Origin: Desulfoscipio geothermicus
GTDB lineage: Bacteria > Bacillota > Desulfotomaculia > Desulfotomaculales > Desulfallaceae
Direction: 5' to 3'
Length of the DNA stretch: 32,790 nucleotides
Assembly (NCBI GenBank): GCA_016841905.1
Contig: JAENYF010000037.1
Coordinates: 1-32,790 of the forward strand
The notes under the pieces: generated by a model
What the model was told of the DNA's origin: nothing
The model's database searches: none
The model's input: the letters and a program-made list of their open reading frames with translations, nothing else
Part shown: positions 23,615 to 31,317 of the stretch, piece by piece
Numbering within the stretch: the first letter of the stretch is position 1
How the letters are laid out: every line of letters begins with the position of its first letter
Program-made: the position numbers and the translations under genes

Positions 23615-24184
23615 AATATACCTCCCTAAACAAGGAGCGAACACTTATTTATTAAGTTATCAATCCTCTGTAAATTTTATATGAATTTTACAACATACAT
23701 TTACCTACTTTTATAAATCATAAGTTGTTATTCTATAATTGAACCCAATGTCAAGACACGTTGTTTTAAATAACATTCATTCGTTCTCTTCCAAACATAA
23801 AGTTTTTCAGAGCAACCGTAAAAGGAGTTGTTATGTCTTGAATAGTTTTAAGCTCTTTGGCATGCTATAATCCGACCACTCAAGATAAAGCCTGGAAAAT
23901 GAATAAATCATAATAATGCCACATAGCACAGTAACTAATATCAAATTTTAAAAAGGATTGAACTGCTGGTATGCATTTTTTTTAAATGAGCAGCTATCAT
24001 GGGTCATACTCCATAAATTGAGGTTCGTATTAATCTTTTATTAATTAATCCGTGAGTTTTTCGCCTTCATCTTGGCAATATTTATATTACTGGCAATCCC
24101 CTTTCTCCATAATACACTATAAATGAGATTAATAGATAATAAATTTAAAACAGGCGCGTTTCGCATGAAATAGATATCTGGCTA

Positions 24185-24365
24185 AGCTGTTTTCCATAGT
24201 TTTTTGGCATTCATCTTTAGATTTTGGCAGTGTCTTCACGGAGCCGTTCTTTCGTTGTTTGCTTAACCAAGTATGAATAGTATTAGCCGACATTCATGCC
24301 TGTGGGCTACTAAAGCAACATTACCTGTTTCCTGACACTCTTTTATAATTAATTCTTTAAACTAA
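24185..24365 (-). pseudogene. IS3-family OrfA remnant
   Basis: The minus strand reads ELIIKECQETGNVALVAHRH, then after a frameshift MSANTIHTWLSKQRKNGSVK, TLPKSKDE. This is the helix-turn-helix OrfA of IS3-type elements. The leucine-zipper tail and OrfB are absent. The neighbouring 23615-24184 spacer is AT-rich and shows no gene I can support. Confidence 0.75.
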
Positions 24366-24503
24366 TTATTATATTGACTGTTTCCTAAGATACTGAATTT
24401 ATATACCAAAGAAAGGTTTTCAGGTGCATTTTATGTAACTATAAGAATGATTAGACGCAAATCGCCCTGTTGATATTTAAGTGAATAAAAAAAGCGCATG
24501 TTC

Positions 24504-24533
24504 ATTACCAGCATACGACATTTTTCTGGTAAT
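24504..24533. promoter_or_regulatory. Operator-like inverted repeat upstream of the ABM gene
   Basis: ATTACCAG (24504-24511) and CTGGTAAT (24526-24533) are perfect complements spaced 14 bases apart, 50 bases before the monooxygenase start and overlapping the likely promoter (TATTAT near 24540). It fits a dimeric repressor site. Confidence 0.45.
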
Positions 24534-24582
24534 ACTTGTAGTATTATATCCATAGAAAGAAATATTATGGAGGGGTGGTTTA

Positions 24583-24897
24583 ATGTATACAACACTTGGC
24601 ATATTAGTAGCTCAACCGGGTAAATTATCTTTATTATCAGAGGTATTTACTACCTTAGCAAAAGAGACACGTGCAGAAGAAAAAGGTTGTTTGGAATATA
24701 TACCATATATTACCTCAGAAAATCCCGCAAAATTATTCGTCATCGGTAAATATGTTGACCAGGAAGCTTTTTTAGCTCACAGGCAATCTCCTCATTTTAT
24801 AGCCGCTCAAGAGCAAGTAAAGGTGCTCCTGGATGAGAAATCCACTGATATCCTGGATGGAGAACTGATAGTACAGGTTTTACAGGAGCTAGTTTAA
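24583..24897 (+). CDS. Antibiotic biosynthesis monooxygenase (ABM) domain protein
   Basis: 104 aa from ATG 24583 with GGAGGGG 9 bases upstream. The single ABM/dimeric alpha-beta barrel domain shows KLSLLSEVFTTLAKETRAEE (helix 1), GCLEYIPYITSENPAKLFVI (central strands) and the QEAFLAHRQSPHF helix typical of YgiN/LsrG-like members, which form dimers acting on quinones or aldehyde-type signals, or as heme-binding proteins. The exact substrate is unknown. It is a single gene with an operator-like dyad upstream and a bidirectional terminator at 25041-25070. Confidence 0.85.
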   Translation: MYTTLGILVAQPGKLSLLSEVFTTLAKETRAEEKGCLEYIPYITSENPAKLFVIGKYVDQEAFLAHRQSPHFIAAQEQVKVLLDEKSTDILDGELIVQVLQELV

Positions 24898-25040
24898 TGA
24901 TACTAAGTACGAAGCTATTGTTTATTAAGCGCACCAACGGTCTGCCCATTATCAAAACCTTCACTCTATGTTTAAGTACAGGCATTAGAACATATAGAAA
25001 GAACTCTTATTTTTTGGTATACCTTTCCCCAAAAAAAACC

Positions 25041-25070
25041 GCCAATGCTTGGCCTTCCGAAGCATCGGCT
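25041..25070. terminator. Bidirectional terminator
   Basis: GCC-A-ATGCTT pairs with AAGCAT-C-GGC around an 8-base loop. TTTTATC follows on the plus strand, and eight T follow on the minus strand (A-run 25031-25038). Confidence 0.75.
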
Positions 25071-25396
25071 TTTATCTCTAACAATTATACATTACGAACA
25101 ATTTATATTGGCCTAATTGGTGCTACGCTTATCCATGCAGGTGCTGTTTAACAAAGTTTAACTAATGACCGTATCCGAAATTTTTTATCGACCTTTTAGC
25201 GGAGGAAATTAAAATACAAAATAAGTTTATTATCTATGGCAAAATGAAGGGATATTTAAATGAACCTCCTAAATATAGACTTTAAGAGCTATAGGTAGAT
25301 AAAGGATTGGTTTTTTTTGCCGGCTTAAAGCAGGATAAATAAATTGTACAGGGAATATGTGCATCATTATATTGCTATAAAAAGAGGTGTCTCGTC

Positions 25397-25576
25397 ATGG
25401 AGTATAGTGAGGTATCAAAACATCTGGCTCCCTGTGGTCTTGATTGCATAAGATGCGCCGATTGCGAACAGGGGGAAATCAAACAATTAAGTTCAAGGCT
25501 TAGTCAACTGAAAACAAATAATGCGCCAATTAAATACCGACCTGCCAAAGAAAAGGTGTTGGTTCTGCACTTATAG
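25397..25576 (+). pseudogene. DUF3795 N-terminal fragment
   Basis: ATG 25397 with GAGGTG 8 bases upstream encodes 59 residues. Residues 1-40 (MEYSEVSKHLAPCGLDCIRC, then ADCEQGEIKQL) match the Cys-rich N-terminus of DUF3795 proteins, with C13, C17, C20 and C23. The rest of the family, including the second Cys cluster, is missing. From about residue 41 the sequence is acetyltransferase-derived in another frame. Upstream 25071-25396 has only a short decayed frame after GGAGG near 25202 (reading IQNKFIIYGKMKGYLNEPPK), lacking a start codon. Confidence 0.6.
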
Positions 25577-25737
25577 AAACGGTAAAATCTTTAAGAAAAG
25601 AACTTTTTGTGGAAGTTTATAAAGATAATTTAAGTGCTCAGCAGTTTTACAAAGACTGTGGATTTTCTTTTGTTTGTGAAAAACTACAAACCGAAACAGG
25701 TTGCACGTTATTAGAGATGAGATTAGCACATTGTTAA
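25546..25737 (+). pseudogene. GNAT acetyltransferase C-terminal fragment
   Basis: The frame from 25546 reads QRKGVGSALIETVKSLRKEL, FVEVYKDNLSAQQFYKDCGF, ending LLEMRLAHC and TAA 25735-25737. The acetyl-CoA-binding Q-x-x-G-x-G/A motif and the NxxAxxFYxxxGF motif identify the C-terminal half of a GNAT N-acetyltransferase. Motifs C and D upstream are replaced by the DUF3795 fragment in a different frame, so neither half can be functional. Confidence 0.75.
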
Positions 25738-25855
25738 CCTGCTCCATCACAGCCGTTGGTTCAGCACTTCCACTCGCTCCTGCACCCCGGGCTGAACAAA
25801 CAGACCGGCCTTTAGCCGGGTCACCTGCCGGTTATCCCGCCAGGCCATGTTATAA

Positions 25856-25898
25856 AAGGGTATTATTTCTAAAACTTACAAAGAAAAATGATACCCTT
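25856..25898. repeat. Imperfect hairpin
   Basis: AAGGGTAT (25856-25863) and ATACCCTT (25891-25898) pair, with an imperfect ATTTCT/AGAAAAAT continuation inside. No T-run follows. In the rest of 25738-26093 there is only a weak 31-codon frame (ATG 25994, MLLKGEQRTGILHAPTGPEK) without a ribosome site. Confidence 0.5.
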
Positions 25899-26093
25899 AA
25901 TTACTGAGTAATTGTTGTTATTCTATTTTGCTGTGTGGACAATCAATTGTCGGATGACAAAAATAGTTACAGTAATAGTGTGTAGACTATAAAATGCTGT
26001 TAAAAGGTGAGCAACGCACCGGTATCCTGCATGCGCCGACCGGCCCGGAGAAGGCAGTGCCATTTATAATTGCCTATAGTGCTGATTAATATT

Positions 26094-26291
26094 TTAATCA
26101 AATAAATCATCTATTAGCTTATCAATCTTGCCAGATTGCTCTTCTGTGGTCTTCTTATCAACCTCAATATTAATACTGAGTACATCGCCTTCCTTAGCAC
26201 CCTCAGGTAGAACTTCCCTGGGCATATTAAAAGTTACATCGCCATATTCAATTACGGCCCATTTCCCTTCGAAACGGTCAATAATAAACAT
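26094..26291 (-). CDS. DUF3006 family protein
   Basis: 65 aa from ATG 26291, with GAGGTGAG about 6 bases upstream; this ribosome site overlaps the stop of the metallo-hydrolase gene. The sequence MFIIDRFEGKWAVIEYGDVT and PREVLPEGAKEGDVL is the DUF3006 pattern, a small beta-barrel-like protein with a charged helical tail. In many Firmicutes it is encoded directly after a ComEC-like MBL protein, as here. The role is unknown; the constant pairing suggests an accessory or inhibitor of the hydrolase. Confidence 0.85.
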   Translation of the reverse strand: MFIIDRFEGKWAVIEYGDVTFNMPREVLPEGAKEGDVLSINIEVDKKTTEEQSGKIDKLIDDLFD

Positions 26292-26298
26292 TTTTATC

Positions 26299-27762
26299 TC
26301 ACCTCGGATACCTTGATACAAGCTTCCCGCTAGAGTCATACAGAGCGCCAGGGTCGCTATCATTATTCCATAAATTCTCTGTTGTCCAAACAAGAACACC
26401 AGAGCCTGCAGCGGCATTAGGACCTGTTACTATTTTAATAGTTTCCCCAGGTGCCAATGCTGTACCTGACCGGAAAGTGAATTCCTGATTGCCTTTTTCA
26501 CTGACAAGCCTCCACCCGGAGATATTAACTGCAGCCCCGCTACTATTCTTAATGGTGACTATTTCAGCTTTTAGATCAATGCTTTCAATAGCTACACCAG
26601 AACTTGAACCAGTAGTAGGTATATTGCTATCTATGATTTTTGATGATGCCGGCTTTGGGTTTATTGTCTCTGTATTTGCAGGACGTACTTTTACCTCTGA
26701 TGGCTTTTTGTTAAAGGTTACTGTGTTGCCGTCACTGGTAGCGATAATGGTACCCTGTTGGTCAGTGCGAAATACCTCTATGCCGGCAGTTGCTAAATTA
26801 TTTAGAATTTCTGAATGCGGATGACCATAATCATTACCCTCACCTACACAGATTACAGCGTATTTCGGAGAGACTGCCTTCAGGAACGCAGATGAAGTAG
26901 AACTTGAGCTCCCATGATGTCCCACTTTTAAAACGTTAGCTTTAAGGATATAACCGGCACGGAGCATTTCAGTTTCAGATACGTCTTCTGCGTCACCGGT
27001 GAATAAGAAGCTGGTATTTCCAAATGATAGCCTCAACACTGCGCTATAATTGTTTAGTTCTTCGTAGCCGGTACTATTAGGTGCAAGTAGTTCTGCTGTT
27101 ACTTCCATGCCCACATCGAGCTTTACGCCACCTTTCGCTTCCGTGACTTTTAACCCTTTATTCTTAATAGCCATAAGGAGGTCTTCGTAGGTCTTTGTGG
27201 TGTGGGTAACTCTAGGCAAATATACTTTGCTGACGTTAAAGTTCTTGACAGCGACATCAAGGCCTCCTATGTGATCCTCGTGAGGGTGGGTTCCAATTAC
27301 ATGGTCAAGCTTTTTAACACCATTTTTCTTTAAGTATTTTACTACCAGGTTACCGTCACTGTTATTGCCTGCATCTATCAACATATTCTGACCAGAAGGG
27401 AATTGTATTAAAATAGCGTCTGCCTGGCCAACGTCAATGAAGTGTACTTTGAGAGTGCCGGTTGCTTCATTGTTAACTAGTTTATCATTATTACCGGTCT
27501 GGCTTTGATTTTCTTGTTGAGTTGAATCCTGTTGTTCCCTTGTTGTATTTAGCCCTGAATTACTTGAACTTGTTTCACTTGTTGGTTGGTTAGTTGTACT
27601 ACAACCAGTCATGATTCCAGTTGTAGAAATTAAAATAAATGCTACTAAGGCATAAATAACAAATTTACTAGCTTGTCCAGCTCTACGAATTAAGTGATAG
27701 CCTGCAGTTAGTATGAGAACCATACATGTTAAGACAAAGATTGCCAGTATAACGTCAGCCAT
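26299..27762 (-). CDS. Exported ComEC-like metallo-hydrolase with lamin-tail domain
   Basis: 487 aa from ATG 27762. Two N-terminal membrane helices (about 3-24 and 34-53), the second followed by a Cys (MTGCST), then a Ser/Thr/Gln-rich linker. Residues about 100-345 are a ComEC/Rec2-type MBL domain: VHFIDVGQADAILIQFPSG, GTHPHEDHIGGLD, FTGDAED and LKVGHHGSSSSTS supply the metal ligands. Residues about 390-487 look like a lamin-tail/LTD beta-sandwich (VAIESIDLKAEIVTIKNSSG, VNISGWRLVSEKGNQEFTF). The protein should act outside the cell; ComEC-type MBL domains act on DNA, but this one is a separate protein without the ComEC channel. It forms an operon with DUF3006. A long leader of about 75 bases precedes it. 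Confidence 0.88.
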   Translation of the reverse strand: MADVILAIFVLTCMVLILTAGYHLIRRAGQASKFVIYALVAFILISTTGIMTGCSTTNQPTSETSSSNSGLNTTREQQDSTQQENQSQTGNNDKLVNNEATGTLKVHFIDVGQADAILIQFPSGQNMLIDAGNNSDGNLVVKYLKKNGVKKLDHVIGTHPHEDHIGGLDVAVKNFNVSKVYLPRVTHTTKTYEDLLMAIKNKGLKVTEAKGGVKLDVGMEVTAELLAPNSTGYEELNNYSAVLRLSFGNTSFLFTGDAEDVSETEMLRAGYILKANVLKVGHHGSSSSTSSAFLKAVSPKYAVICVGEGNDYGHPHSEILNNLATAGIEVFRTDQQGTIIATSDGNTVTFNKKPSEVKVRPANTETINPKPASSKIIDSNIPTTGSSSGVAIESIDLKAEIVTIKNSSGAAVNISGWRLVSEKGNQEFTFRSGTALAPGETIKIVTGPNAAAGSGVLVWTTENLWNNDSDPGALYDSSGKLVSRYPR

Positions 27763-27864
27763 CTATAAAGTACCATCCCTTTCCATCAGCTTAACAGTTT
27801 TTAAAAATCTGATATTCTGTACTTGAGCCATTGTCAACATTCTTTCTTACCCTCCTTTAGCCAA

Positions 27865-28262
27865 CTACACCCATACTCCTTTTTCTCTGGTAAGATGGTC
27901 AAACTTGTCCATAACTTTTTATCAACAAAGCGTTCTACGAACGTCCTAGTTCCCGTGTCAAGTAAAAAATAAGTGTAAAGCTTATTGTGGAACCGATAAT
28001 TGCATACATTAATCCCAAAAGCGGCCGAATGAATAACCTCCGATACGTCCCACAATCTACCCGGGGTATCGGGGCAATTAAGACTTGTGCAACTTGCATT
28101 AGTATAAGACTAATGCCCCTCATGTTCCCGCTGATATGATCAGCCTCTTCGCTTCTACCGGATTATCGAGAATTGAAAGAAAAGGCAACACGAAATATAT
28201 AATGCTGCCAAAAAAAGCAATGGAAACAAAAATTATTATGAACTGTGATACTTTGACTTAAC
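27865..28262 (-). pseudogene. TVP38/VTT-family membrane protein pseudogene
   Basis: In order, but across three frames: FIIIFVSIAFFGSIIYFVLP and EAKRLIISAGT, TGA, GAL; then LILMQVAQVLIAPIP and YAIIGSTISFTLIFYLTREL; then RTFVERFVDKKL and MDKFDHLTREKGVWV with TAG at 27865-27867. This is the SNARE-associated (VTT/DedA-like) family, N-terminal two thirds. The TGA replaces the Trp expected in S-A-G-T-W-G-A-L, and the catalytic-loop region after APIP is scrambled. It is dead. Confidence 0.75.
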
Positions 28263-28801
28263 ATATTTCGAATCTCGGTCCATAATATTAGCCACCACTT
28301 ATCTTTCCGCTTATAATTGTATAATAAAGATAAGATGAAAAATTTTCAACCAGTTGATGGTGTTTTTCCGGCTATTAATCCCTACACCTCCTGCAAAACT
28401 TATGTATGGTGCATGCGAACCTAGCATTGCTTAAAATTGTTGCATAAAATTTGCATTATAGATCTCCGTTCGTTTAATTGGTAACAAGTGTTTTTTTGTA
28501 TTCTTATTTCTTTACCTCATGGTTTAAACCTAGAGATTATTACCACGAAAATTAACACAATAATAGACCATATTAACCCCATGATTAACGTCTAGCGCTC
28601 ATGAAGGTAAATTGGATTATTTAAAAAGTAGTAATCCTACTGCTAAATAAGATCAGTTGATATTGTGCTAACCATAAATCTTCAACTCCTCAAGTACGTC
28701 TTATAAAATAGTACTATGTCAGTGAAGGTATTTTGCTAAAAAAATAGAGAGGCATAACCATGGTTTTAAATTTATTTAAAGGATAACTATTCATATTTTG
28801 T

Positions 28802-28831
28802 TTGCCATGCTGTATAATATAATACTATACT
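28802..28831 (+). promoter_or_regulatory. Promoter of the Gly-rich membrane protein gene
   Basis: TTGCCA (28802-28807) and TATACT (28826-28831) with an 18-base spacer; two overlapping TATAAT-like boxes sit inside the spacer. The 28263-28800 stretch upstream is AT-rich with no gene; a 21-codon hydrophobic minus-strand frame near 28519-28584 has no ribosome site. Confidence 0.45.
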
Positions 28832-28853
28832 GTGATGGAGGGGTGATAATGTT

Positions 28854-29288
28854 ATGTGGAAAAAGTTTTATATGATTATGTTGGCGTTAACCGTTGCCTT
28901 TTCGCTTAGTTTCGTAAGTATCACCAGCGTTGCTGATGCTGCTAAGGGCAGGTCTTCTTTCAAAGTTCCTACTAATAGCCAGAATTCCGGCACGACACCG
29001 TCTCAAAGCAGCAACGTACAAAAAGCAGAGCCAACGAATCCTGCCAAAACTCCGAACGCTACAACAAATCCGAACGCAGCAGCCAAACCAGGCTTTTTTA
29101 GCGGCGGTTTGATGAAGGGCTTACTAATCGGCGGTTTGGCCGGTATGCTGTTCGGCGGCTTATTGGGCGATCTAGGGATGCTTGGCAGCATCCTGGGCCT
29201 GCTGGTTAATTTATTAGCTATCGGGCTTATAATTGCGTTGGTCATTAAAGTTGTGCAGTACTTCCGTAATAAACCCAGATTTGATTAA
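28854..29288 (+). CDS. Secreted/membrane protein, Tim44-like Gly-rich type
   Basis: 144 aa from ATG 28854 (GGAGGGG 12 bases upstream, rather long). A signal peptide (MWKKFYMIMLALTVAFSLSF ... ADA-A) is followed by a Ser/Pro/Asn-rich linker (about 30-78) and a Gly/Leu-rich double membrane segment (GGLMKGLLIGGLAGMLFGGL, then GLLVNLLAIGLIIALVIKVV) ending in a short basic tail. This matches the N-terminal layout of bacterial Tim44-like proteins, but the Tim44 globular domain itself is missing, so the protein is either a short variant or C-terminally truncated. The function is unknown. Confidence 0.75.
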   Translation: MWKKFYMIMLALTVAFSLSFVSITSVADAAKGRSSFKVPTNSQNSGTTPSQSSNVQKAEPTNPAKTPNATTNPNAAAKPGFFSGGLMKGLLIGGLAGMLFGGLLGDLGMLGSILGLLVNLLAIGLIIALVIKVVQYFRNKPRFD

Positions 29289-29426
29289 TCGACTGAACGC
29301 TAGGTAGGCCATTAATGCCACCTATCTGCAGATGGCCAAACAGGCAGAGGCATTGGTTGAGCCGATCTTAGATGTAGACAAGAAGCCAATTGATTGGCAG
29401 TGAGACCGTTTTATATTTTGGGTAAG

Positions 29427-29465
29427 CCTCCGGGTGCTCTTAAAGCGACATCTGCTCGGAGGTTT
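29427..29465 (+). terminator. Possible terminator
   Basis: CCTCCG (29427-29432) pairs with CGGAGG (29457-29462), followed by TTTAATTA. It lies 140 bases after the membrane protein gene. Between them a 33-codon open stretch (29302-29403, reading AINATYLQMAKQAEALVEPI, LDVDKKPIDWQ, stop) looks like the tail of a lost gene. Confidence 0.35.
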
Positions 29466-29592
29466 AATTATGGTCAATAATCATTAAGAATATTTTACGA
29501 AATGGTGATTTTCTGCCTGCTTGATCAATTTTGAGATCATGACGAGTTTGACCAGAATAATTTGATCTGGCAGGATAAGCAGGAGGAGCTAG

Positions 29593-29814
29593 TTGTTGAT
29601 TTCTATAGCTGTTTGTCTTGCCGGCAGGTTAGAGGCGTTAATTTTGTCCACTCCACAAGGGAAGACACCGGAGGCTGCGCCGGTTTCCACTACTCCGCCA
29701 CCCCAGCCAAAGACTTTAGGATGCGGTTCTTTTGCTTGGTTTCAGACAAAAGGGACGGTTCTTGTCCAGAAGAACCGTCCCCTTTGTCTGGACGGCCTAG
29801 TCAAAAAGCATTAG
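29593..29814 (+). CDS. Possible truncated exported peptide running into a palindrome
   Basis: AGGAGGAG lies 6 bases before TTG 29593. The frame encodes a hydrophobic start (LLISIAVCLAG), a Pro/Thr-rich segment (STPQGKTPEAAPVSTTPPPQ) and then QTKGTVLVQKNRPLCLDG, which is simply the translation of the palindromic element at 29743-29790. The N-terminal part could be the beginning of an exported protein interrupted by the palindrome. No family is recognised. Confidence is low because TTG is the only start. Confidence 0.35.
   Translation: MLISIAVCLAGRLEALILSTPQGKTPEAAPVSTTPPPQPKTLGCGSFAWFQTKGTVLVQKNRPLCLDGLVKKH
29743..29790. repeat. REP-like palindrome with AGAACCGTCCC core
   Basis: CAGACAAAAGGGACGGTTCT (29743-29762) pairs with AGAACCGTCCCCTTTGTCTG (29771-29790) with one mismatch, around an 8-base loop. 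The GGGACGGTTCT core is a dispersed palindrome I have seen repeatedly in clostridial genomes, often near REP-associated (RAYT) transposase genes. No such transposase is in the window. Confidence 0.75.
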
Positions 29815-29840
29815 CTCCGCCATGCTATGGACCGGCTGTC

Positions 29841-30344
29841 TTACCCCATATTCCTTTTCCCCCACGGCTTTAAAACAGAAACAAACACCACCACAACTAA
29901 CAGCGCCACCTGCAGGAAACCAAAATATTGGTTCATTTGGCTAAAGTATAAATAGGAAGCATTTTTTAACGCCTCAACTCGCTGGATATCGGCAATGCTT
30001 GTAGCCCCGTTTACCCATGGCCCCAGGAAGAAGGTGCCGAAGAGTATTTGGGCTATAGTCATTAACCATTTAAAAATTACCCAGTAGAATTTCGTAAATC
30101 CCCAGTTAGTGAAAAGTGAGAACAGCAAACCGGTTAATAAAGTTCCCATGGCCGAGGGAATCACGATAAAATCGTCGATTAACTTAATCGCGGCATTAAC
30201 GGCGTATAATTCGTCACCGTTGGTGATTTGCTGTTTGGCAAACCCGAGCAGCACCATGCTGATGCCGGCTCCAATCCAGGCACAGACCAAAAAGATGTGT
30301 AAACCCTTTAGCCAGGATCTTCCTTTTGAGCTCAATTGTTTCAT
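29841..30344 (-). CDS. DUF2269-like integral membrane protein
   Basis: 167 aa from ATG 30344 with AAGGAAT about 10 bases upstream. Four membrane helices are seen: about residues 11-31 (LKGLHIFLVCAWIGAGISMV), 56-78 (VIPSAMGTLLTGLLFSLFTN), 85-108 (FYWVIFKWLMTIAQILFGTF) and 140-158. The GLHxxxxxxWxGG-like first helix and the ALGTLLTGLLxSLFTNWGF segment match the DUF2269/YphA-like family of four-helix proteins. Conserved His15 and Trp residues may bind heme or a quinone by analogy, but this is speculation. It is monocistronic, convergent with the palindrome region. Confidence 0.75.
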   Translation of the reverse strand: MKQLSSKGRSWLKGLHIFLVCAWIGAGISMVLLGFAKQQITNGDELYAVNAAIKLIDDFIVIPSAMGTLLTGLLFSLFTNWGFTKFYWVIFKWLMTIAQILFGTFFLGPWVNGATSIADIQRVEALKNASYLYFSQMNQYFGFLQVALLVVVVFVSVLKPWGKRNMG

Positions 30345-30541
30345 GCCGGTTATTCCTTTCCGCAGATATCCTGCCAGGCTAATAAACTAACCCGCTCCTT
30401 CCATGCTTTAGCGCCACAGGCAAGCATTTGGATACACCACTTAATATCACTGTCAAAACAATAATATAACTTAAAAAAGGTTAAATCAACCGGTCAAGCC
30501 GATACTGCACAAGAGTTTTGTATCATGCCGGGGACTTCTCA

Positions 30542-30688
30542 CTCGGTAGCATTTTATATAAACCATATGTTTATAGCAAATGAGCAAAGGTACAGGACAT
30601 TCCAATAATTATGGAAGGGGGGAATCAATTTAACACCTGGGTAGTCTCATATTTGAAGGATAACCGAACTGCCCAAAGTAAGCGATAG
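30542..30688 (+). repeat. Dispersed coding repeat, copy B
   Basis: Matches 8245-8413. GGAAGGGGGGAATCAATTT joins directly to the TAACACCTGG...GGATAACCGAACTGCCCAAAG part, as if the segment with the ATG were deleted between two CAATTT-type direct repeats. The frame reads NQFNTWVVSYLKDNRTAQSK, R, stop (30686-30688). 30345-30541 upstream holds no recognised gene. Confidence 0.65.
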
Positions 30689-30953
30689 CATAAGTTATAG
30701 CGTCCTGAACAGGCAACAATTCACCCCTGCTTTCCATCACCCAATCATCCACTGCATAAGGGGCGAATATCCACTGATATCCACCAAGCTGCTTGCATAG
30801 TTCCGGCTGCTTTGTTATGGCATCGCCCTCAGGTTTGGAACCTCTATACCCCGCTCCATCAGCCTCTTTGCAAGCACGGGCATGCAACAACCATATTGAA
30901 GCTATAAGTGCTGTAGTTCCTGGGGTTTTTAGCTGTTGCCGGGGTATTTTTTT
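30681..30953 (-). pseudogene. Unidentified gene fragment truncated at the repeat
   Basis: The minus strand is open for roughly 90 codons with protein-like composition: PGTTALIASIWLLHARACKE, then KQPELCKQLGGYQWIFAPYA, VDDWVMESRGELLPVQDAIT. It runs straight into the end of repeat copy B at about 30680, where homology to the repeat begins. No convincing start codon or ribosome site is present. I do not recognise the family; other frames are also partly open, so the call is tentative. Confidence 0.3.
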
Positions 30954-30954
30954 G

Positions 30955-30969
30955 CCTCATGGGCGGGTC
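30955..30969 (+). repeat. Direct repeat, left copy (flanks VOC fragment)
   Basis: CCTCATGGGCGGGTC is repeated exactly 300 bases away at 31255-31269, and the similarity extends about 14 bases to the left (CGGGGT...TTTTG). Confidence 0.7.
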
Positions 30970-30987
30970 CTTTGCTTGCCTCTGCCG

Positions 30988-31192
30988 TTATTTTAGTTTT
31001 GGAGTTTCTTCTGCTAAGATGTTCCAATCGACGCCGTATTTATCAATTAAGGCAGCATGGAATGTGCTATAAAATGTTTCAGTCGTTGGGAGCGTAATTT
31101 CACTGCTTTCTTGCAGCCGGACATATATTTTCTGTGCTTCTTTATGCGTAGGTACGGTTGCGGTTAATTGCCAATAGGTACTCGCTTATTAT
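30988..31192 (-). pseudogene. VOC/PhnB-like (glyoxalase superfamily) C-terminal fragment
   Basis: The minus strand reads STYWQLTATVPTHKEAQKIY, VRLQESSEITLPTTETFYST, FHAALIDKYGVDWNILAEET, PKLK, TAA (30988-30990). The E-A-x-x-I-Y...L-P...T-F-x-S/W...x-D-K-Y/F-G-V-x-W-x-I pattern is the C-terminal half of PhnB-type VOC proteins. Stops precede it, so the N-terminal half is missing. It lies precisely between the two 15-base direct repeats. Confidence 0.7.
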
Positions 31193-31254
31193 AATTCGTA
31201 TCTAATTGTTTTAAGCCAATTTGTGACCTCCTCCGCCTCGCGGGGTTGTTTTGA

Positions 31255-31269
31255 CCTCATGGGCGGGTC
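31255..31269 (+). repeat. Direct repeat, right copy
   Basis: Identical to 30955-30969. Confidence 0.7.
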
Positions 31270-31317
31270 GGCTGCTAAGCGCTTCTGCTCCCACTTATGC
31301 CATTTTGCTTAACACGG

